Positions 54,201-61,500 of a DNA stretch of 64,000 nucleotides are shown piece by piece; positions within the stretch are counted from its first letter, which is position 1, and the number at the start of each line of letters is the position of its first letter. Origin of the DNA: Plotosus lineatus (taxonomy: Eukaryota; Chordata; Actinopteri; Siluriformes; Plotosidae); NCBI GenBank assembly GCA_024760905.1, contig CM045729.1:46960080-47024079 (forward strand). Reading direction: 5' to 3'. Below the pieces are notes generated by a model. The model was not told the DNA's origin. It was given only the letters and a program-made list of their open reading frames with translations, and did not search any database. The position numbers were made by a program, and so were the translations under genes.

Positions 54201-57200
54201 TTGTGCCCATTTTTAAGAACAAGGGAGACGTGCAGAGTTGCGGCAACTACAGAGGGATAAAGTTGATGAGCCATACGATGAAGTTATGGGAAAGAATAGT
54301 GGAAGCTAGACTAAGGGCAGATGTCAGCATTTGTGAGCAACAGTTTGGTTTCATGCCAAGAAAGAGCACCACAAATGCAGTGTTTGCTTTGAGGATGTTA
54401 ATAAAGAAGTACAGAGAAGGTCAGAGGGAACTGCACTGTGCCTTTGTGGTTCTGGAAAAAGCATATGACAGGGAGCCAAGAGAAGAACTGTGGTATTGCA
54501 TGATGAAGTCTGGAGTGGCAGAGAAGTATGTTAGAGTGGTGCAGGACATGTATGAGAGATGTAGGACAGTGGTGAGGTGTGCTGTCGGTGTGACCGACGA
54601 ATTCAAGGTGGAGGTGGGACTGCATCAAGGATCAGCTCTGAGCCCCTTCTTGTTTGCTATGGTGATGGACAGGCTGACAGACGAGGTTCGACAAGAATCT
54701 CCATGGACTATGATGTTTGCAGATGACATTGTGATCTGTAGTGAGAGCAGAGAACAAGTGGAGGAAAATCTAGAGAGGTAGAGGTATGCCCTGGAAAGGA
54801 GAGGAATGAAGGTTAGCCTCAGAAAATCAGAATACATGTGTGTGAATGAGAAGGACCCAGGAGGAACGGTGATGTTACAGGGAGCAGAGATAAGGAAGGT
54901 GGAGGATTTTAAGTACTTAGGCTCAACAATCCAGAGTAAAGGAGAGTGTGGAAAAGAGGTGAAGAAGCGTGTGCAGGCAGGCTGGAATGGTTGGAGAAAA
55001 GTGTCCGGTGTGATGTGCGATAGGAGAGTGTCAGCAAGAATAAAAGGAAAAGTGTACAAACGGTGGTGAGACCACCGGTGAGACAACAGTGGTGCTGAGG
55101 AAAAGGCAGAAGGCAGAGCTGGAGGTAGCAGATATGAAAATCCTGAGGTTCTCTCTGGGACTAACGAGGATGGATAGGATCAGAAATGAGTACATCAGAG
55201 GGACAGCCCATGTAAGATGTTTTGGAGACAAAGTCAGAGAGGCTAGATTGAGATGGTTTGGACATGTACAGAGGAGGGATAGTGAGTATATTGGCAGTTG
55301 GATGCTGAGGTTGGAGCTACCAGGCAGAAGGCCAAGAGGACGACCAAAGAAGAGATTTATGGATGTGGTGAAGGAAGACATGAAGGTCATTGGAGTAAGA
55401 GAAGAAGATGCAGAGGACAGGGCGAGATGGAGGCGGATGGTTTGCTGTGGCAACCCCTGAAGGGAACAGCCGAAAGGAAAAGAAGAAGATCATAACATTT
55501 ATTTTTATCCAGAGCAGAGTTCATTTCTTGAGGCCATCCTGAATTGATGATGGGAAAAATTGAACCACTCCATACAGTCTTCTAAGCACTAAGGCTTTTA
55601 ATAGGGTTACGCTTCAGACTCTGTGGTACCAGTTTATGTCTAAAAATTATTTTTCATGCTCCTAGACTACTCTTTCACTATTCGAACTATAGTTTTATAT
55701 CTATACCATCTGGGATAAAAAGGTCCAGAGATATAATAATCTGGTCATTCAGTACATTCAGGTTGTCAGAACATAATGTTGCTGAGCCTCGACCTGGCCA
55801 ACTGAAGCAATAACATGGCAATTACATCCTGCAATAAAGGCTAGCAGTGGCCTTTCTTTTGCCGGGACATTGTATTTGTCTGTTTGAGCCTGACTAAATT
55901 TTCTGAATAAGATTTGAAACTAACTGTGTTCTTTCCTGAACAGCTCTTCCAGAAAGTGTACGTGCTTGCTGCCTCCTTCCTTTGTTTGTTTAGAAGATGT
56001 GCCAAGGCCTCATACTGCAAGCAGCCATCTTGAATCTTCTGATATTCAACAGAGTTCTGGAAGAAACGCATGACTGTAGTACATGAATCATTATATTAGC
56101 TTCAGGAGTTTCTTTAGTTATTTTAGTACTCACCACATCAAAGCAAGTGGCCAGCTTCAGGAGAAGACTACTGTAATCACGTAGGTGTTGCAGAGGCATA
56201 TAAAACAGGTTCACTAGCAAATCACTCAGAGGCACACTCTTCTCTTTGAGGTCCAACAGTTTCTGTACCAGTTCCAGCTTTTTCCCTAAACATTCCCTGA
56301 AAGGGGAAAGAAAGCAATTATTATTTCTCTCACTTCTCTCTGCATCTACATCCAATCACGAGGAATGGACGTTGATCCCCGAAGCTTGAATGATGGTCAT
56401 ACAGGGATTGCCATGGCTGTGATCACAATGATCTACCGTATGGTTCGCCAGGCCACATACAGACTCACTGAAACCTAGGGGCAATTTGAAACAGCCAATT
56501 AACCTACTGTGCATGTTTTGGGACTGTGGGAGGAAACCGGAGTACCTGGAGGAAACCCCTTTCTCTCACTTAGTCATTTGCACAACAGACGAGTTGTGTC
56601 TATGAGGGTTGTGGTGTGGCTGGAGCCCATTCTAGTCAACACTGGGTGAAGGCAGGATACACCCTGTACGGCTCGCCAGACTATTACAGGACTAACACAA
56701 ACAACCATTTACAGTCACATTCATATCTAGAGGCAGTTGGACTATGGGCAGAAACTGGAGGCCCTGGAGGAAACCCATATAAACATGGTGAGAAAAAGCA
56801 ACCTGCACACAGAAATGCCCAAGTCCAGAACTGAATCCAGGACCATCTTTCAGTAAGGTGGATGTGCTAAGTATTATACCACTAGGTCACTCAAAAAGGC
56901 AATTAACATTGACTTTCCACAGTAATGAATACAGAGAACATGATACATACTGTGAAGGCTTCACTAGTGATTGGAATCCTCCCATGACAAAGAAGTTTCC
57001 TACAGGACTGCTGTACCTACAAATTGTTGTGGAGATAATACACATAGTTCATGATCATTCAAAAAAAATTATACCTCAAAGAAAGTGAACGCTCAACTCT
57101 GATTGGTCAACAAGTGAGCATTATTTTCATACAACAGCACAGCTTTAAAAACAATTCAGTCTGTAAGAACTGTTTAATATTTATACATGTTCTAATGCGT

Positions 57201-58502
57201 TACTGTTTCCGGGGAAACAGCTGCAACACAGAGATTTGTATGGCAGATGCACCATATAAACTACATGTTTTTAAAATGTGTTGATGGTGAACAACTTAAA
57301 TCTAGAATTCTGAGTAATGTGAAGAGGCAAGAAATCTATGAATGGAGTGTTCTTGGTAATGAATGACATACTTTTTATAGGTGTCCAGGAAAAGATCTGT
57401 ATTTTTCAAAATGGCCAGAGTTTTAATATCTTTCCCATGTTGTATGAAGTTTGTGAGAGAGGTGGCGTGCTGTCCTATTAGTTGGCACAAGCGACTGTAT
57501 TTTCCTGCCATTGACTGGAACAAGTGTAGGGAGGTGTGGCCCAAACATGATTTTATGCATTCTAGAAAGAATCAAAATAAAGGTAAAAAATACATATAAT
57601 TAATCTACACCATATAATAAATGAATAGTTTGTATATTATGCTATTTGTGCTCCCCAAAAAATTGTGCTGTTAATGCTGGGGTTGGTAATCTGCAAAGCT
57701 AGCAAAATTTGAAAGCAGCATCTCTCCAAGGCTCTGGCTAAACCCTCCCCTGCCCTCGGAGGCCCTTCCAATGACACAAACCCTTCCACATGCATGAGCT
57801 CTGCTCTGAATGCTGATTCATGCATGTTTAGGTTGTACACCTGAAGGGAGGAGTGCAAACAATTGATTGGATATATCTTTAGTGGACAGCAAAGCAATAA
57901 TTGGTCAGTATTTTTACAAGCTTACAGTGGCCACAAATTATATTTTCTTTTACCCACATAATTATGATCACATAAGTTATTGATTGCTGTCAGGATGTTA
58001 AGACCATTTCAACCGACATACTAGATTGTGTATATAGATTAAAAGTTATCAACCCTATGTTTTATACAAAGCTTATCCCATAACAATTTTGCACTCAGAC
58101 ATGACAACACATGTTACAAACATCCTTTCAAAAAATAGTCAAATGGTTTGTTGCCAAATTGCTAATACATTCCTATCAAGCCTTCCGTTTACCACTACAA
58201 AACCAAACCAATCTCTCTTTCCTACACTTGCTACATACCCCGGGCCAGTAGGGGGTGAAGTATTTGTTTTTTCACTCTGCTGAGCATGCAGGAGAACCTT
58301 CTTTCTGCTGATGCCATCTCATGTAGCGTGGCAATAAAGCCCATCACATTCCGATCAGTCAGAGCCACACAAATTGGCCCTCCAGCAAAAATGCTGCTCA
58401 CATAACCAAGCTGGCATTAACAAAATACACACACACACACACACACACATCAAAAACACACCAAAGACAGGCAGAATCAAAAATGTCTGTTACTACCACT
58501 AA

Positions 58503-58539
<37 letters not shown>

Positions 58540-61500
58540 AGTAGTATTGAGAAGCTTATAAATAGCTCTATAAATTTTCACAAAAGTATTATTTTATACA
58601 TTATATAGTATAACAAGAATTAAGTAACTTGTAGTAACTAGCAAACACATAGAGAAAACACCGTGATCTCTGTGTATACTAACATTCATGAAGAAGGGCA
58701 ACAGAGTTGGCGTCTGTGTGTATGTTACAGTGGAGTTTTTACAAGCCTGCACCTGTTCACCACTGTAATACAGTATAGGCTGTAAGCAGTCTCCATCAGC
58801 CAACAGCAAAGTGTGCGACTGCCCTGCTGCTACATCCCACACATGAACACCATCAGACATCTGCAACAATTGAGGAGAGAAAATGGTAATGAGTGCATTG
58901 AATAATGTACAAACCTCATTTAAAAAAAGTTGGATTTTTTTTTTTTTTTTTTTTTTTTACAAAATTCAATAAAAACGAGAATCCTTAATTTGTTAATTCA
59001 CATGATTTTTTTTATTTACCTGAAAAAAATACAAAGAAAATATTTTTTAAACTATTAAAATTTGATATCTGTAGCACTCTCAACAAGTTTGGACAAATGC
59101 ATGTTTTCCACTGCATTACATACTTTACAACCTTACTTTTACTTACACTTATTAATTGTTTGGGAATTCATTCATTCACTTTCTATAACCGCTTAATCCT
59201 AATTAGGGTGGCAGGGAAGCTGGCACCCATCCCAGCCAACTCTGGGTGAGGGCAGAGTACACCCTGGACAGCTCGCCAGGCCATCGCAAAGCAGAAACAC
59301 GCTCACGGCTATGCAGCTACTCTTGTAGAAAGTCAGCAAAGGTTCTTTAACATGCCTCACACCATAAACAGTGAGCGACAAGGCTCACCTTTAATAACCT
59401 AATTAGCTGTACGGGGGGGGGGGGGTTTACAACTGTCTGAGAGTGGGGCTTGAACCCCCAACCTTAGGATCAGTGATCCAGCACCTTCACCACCAGGCCA
59501 CCACTGCGCTGTTTGGAAATTGAGAATTCTAATTTTGCAGGGTCATGCACACCTCTGTATGGTACTTTCACACACATGCAACTCACCCATGCCATGGACA
59601 CTGATGCACCCTTATACCATTATAGAGCCTGGCTTTTCCAATTTTTTTGAAAACAATCTAAAATGGTCGTTTTATATCTTTGGTACCAAGAACTTAACAG
59701 CATTCCCCCCCCAAAACAAATTGAAATAAGGACTCACAGTATTTGGTCCATCTGAGAATAGCTTGGGCACAATGATGTATGGCCTCAGCCTTGAATAAAA
59801 CAGTTTCTGGTTGCATTTCTGGGAGCAGCAATGGACTGTTTAAAGTGACTAGAGTTTAATGACGTATTCTAGAGTCCATGCCACGATATTTGTCACATTA
59901 GTATCAAGATTTCTCAGGAAATGCCATCAGAGGGCTCAACAGCTCTGCATATCAAAATCCTTGCCCTTTACACAGTGAGACGTGACTAAATTACCTGAAT
60001 CTTTTCAAACTATCTCATGAATTATGGCACTTAGGGGTTTATTTGCAAAGACTGAATTTTTGATGTTACTTTTATACTAAGTCTGATACCTCATCTGCTA
60101 CCAACTACTTTAGGACAGTTACATTCATATTCTGCAAACATTTTCTTTTTTTGCCATTACATTTTCCAAACTGCAATATCGTTTAGAAGGGACACAGACA
60201 GGCTGGAGCACATCCCAATCTGACTCTGGGCAAATGCGGGGTAACACCCTAAAAAACGGAGTACCTAATGGAAACTCACACAACTCCACAGAGAAATTCC
60301 CCTTCTGGGTACGTGGCTTGAACACAGGACCTTCTTGTTCCAAGGTGGAAACGCTAACCACTACGCCACTATCCCATTTATCTTTCACATATATTTTGCC
60401 TTTTTTCTAACTTTTGTTGAGTATGTTAGAGAGACCAAATTCTAGCTTTGGTAATATTTAAAGCATACACCAAAACTGGTAAATAAAAAAATACTCAAAA
60501 TGGTTTCTTTGAGCTTTTATAGTTAAATAAATGTTTGTATAAATTAACAAGTCATTGTTTTATTTTTTTATCTTGGAAAATATCTCTTTTATTCAAATGA
60601 GTACAATATCATATGGTCTTCCTTTCGGCTTTTTCCCTTTTACTTGGGAGTCGCCACAGCGAATCATCTGATTCGCACGTTTGATTTGGCAGAGGTTTTT
60701 ACGTCGGATGCCCTTCCTGTCACAACCCTTTTTAGCAAGGGACAGAAACACGCTGACGACTTCGCAGCTACTCTTTACGAAAGTCAGCAATGGTTCTTTG
60801 ACATGCCTCTCACCATAGACAGTGAGAGACATGGCCCGCCTTTGATAACCCAGTTAGCTGCACTGGGGGGGGACAGTGACAACCTTGTGGAGAGTGGGAC
60901 TCAAACCCCCAACCTTTGGATCAGCAATCCAGTGCCCTATACCACTAGACCACCACTGCCCCGAGTACAATATCATATGAACAAGCAAAAAAATAAATGG
61001 ACATACACATGATGGAGTTCATACCTTGACATGCTGTGGCACAGTGTTAAGAGTGTTCATGTGACCCAATTGACCTAACTTATTGCAACCCCAAGAATAA
61101 ACCTGAAACAACACAATCGAATGAAATGAACAACATTTAGAAATGATGTATGAGCTCATTACATTATAAGAAGCATAATAATGATGTATAATTCAATGGG
61201 TCATTCTGTAGTTACCTGACAGTGAGCTGTCAAGACCAAAGAATGAAGTGATCCAGCAACAATCTTGATAACTTCCTTGTTACTTAAGTTTTTAATGCAT
61301 AATGGTTGTAACCTGAATGAAAACAATTGTTTTTAAAGGCAGTATTACAATAACTCATATTCACAAATAACAAGCATATAATAATCTCTGTCCATACCTG
61401 GGCAAGGTATCTCCATGACCCAGTTGGCCTTCTTGACCTCTGCCCCAAGTCCACACCTCTGTATTGAGAAATGGAAGATTCTTTTTCTCTGAAATGCCTA

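Noticed and set aside
57637..57897. 86-codon minus-strand frame between als2 DH exons
   Set aside because: It does not match alsin, and the flanking exons join in phase without it.
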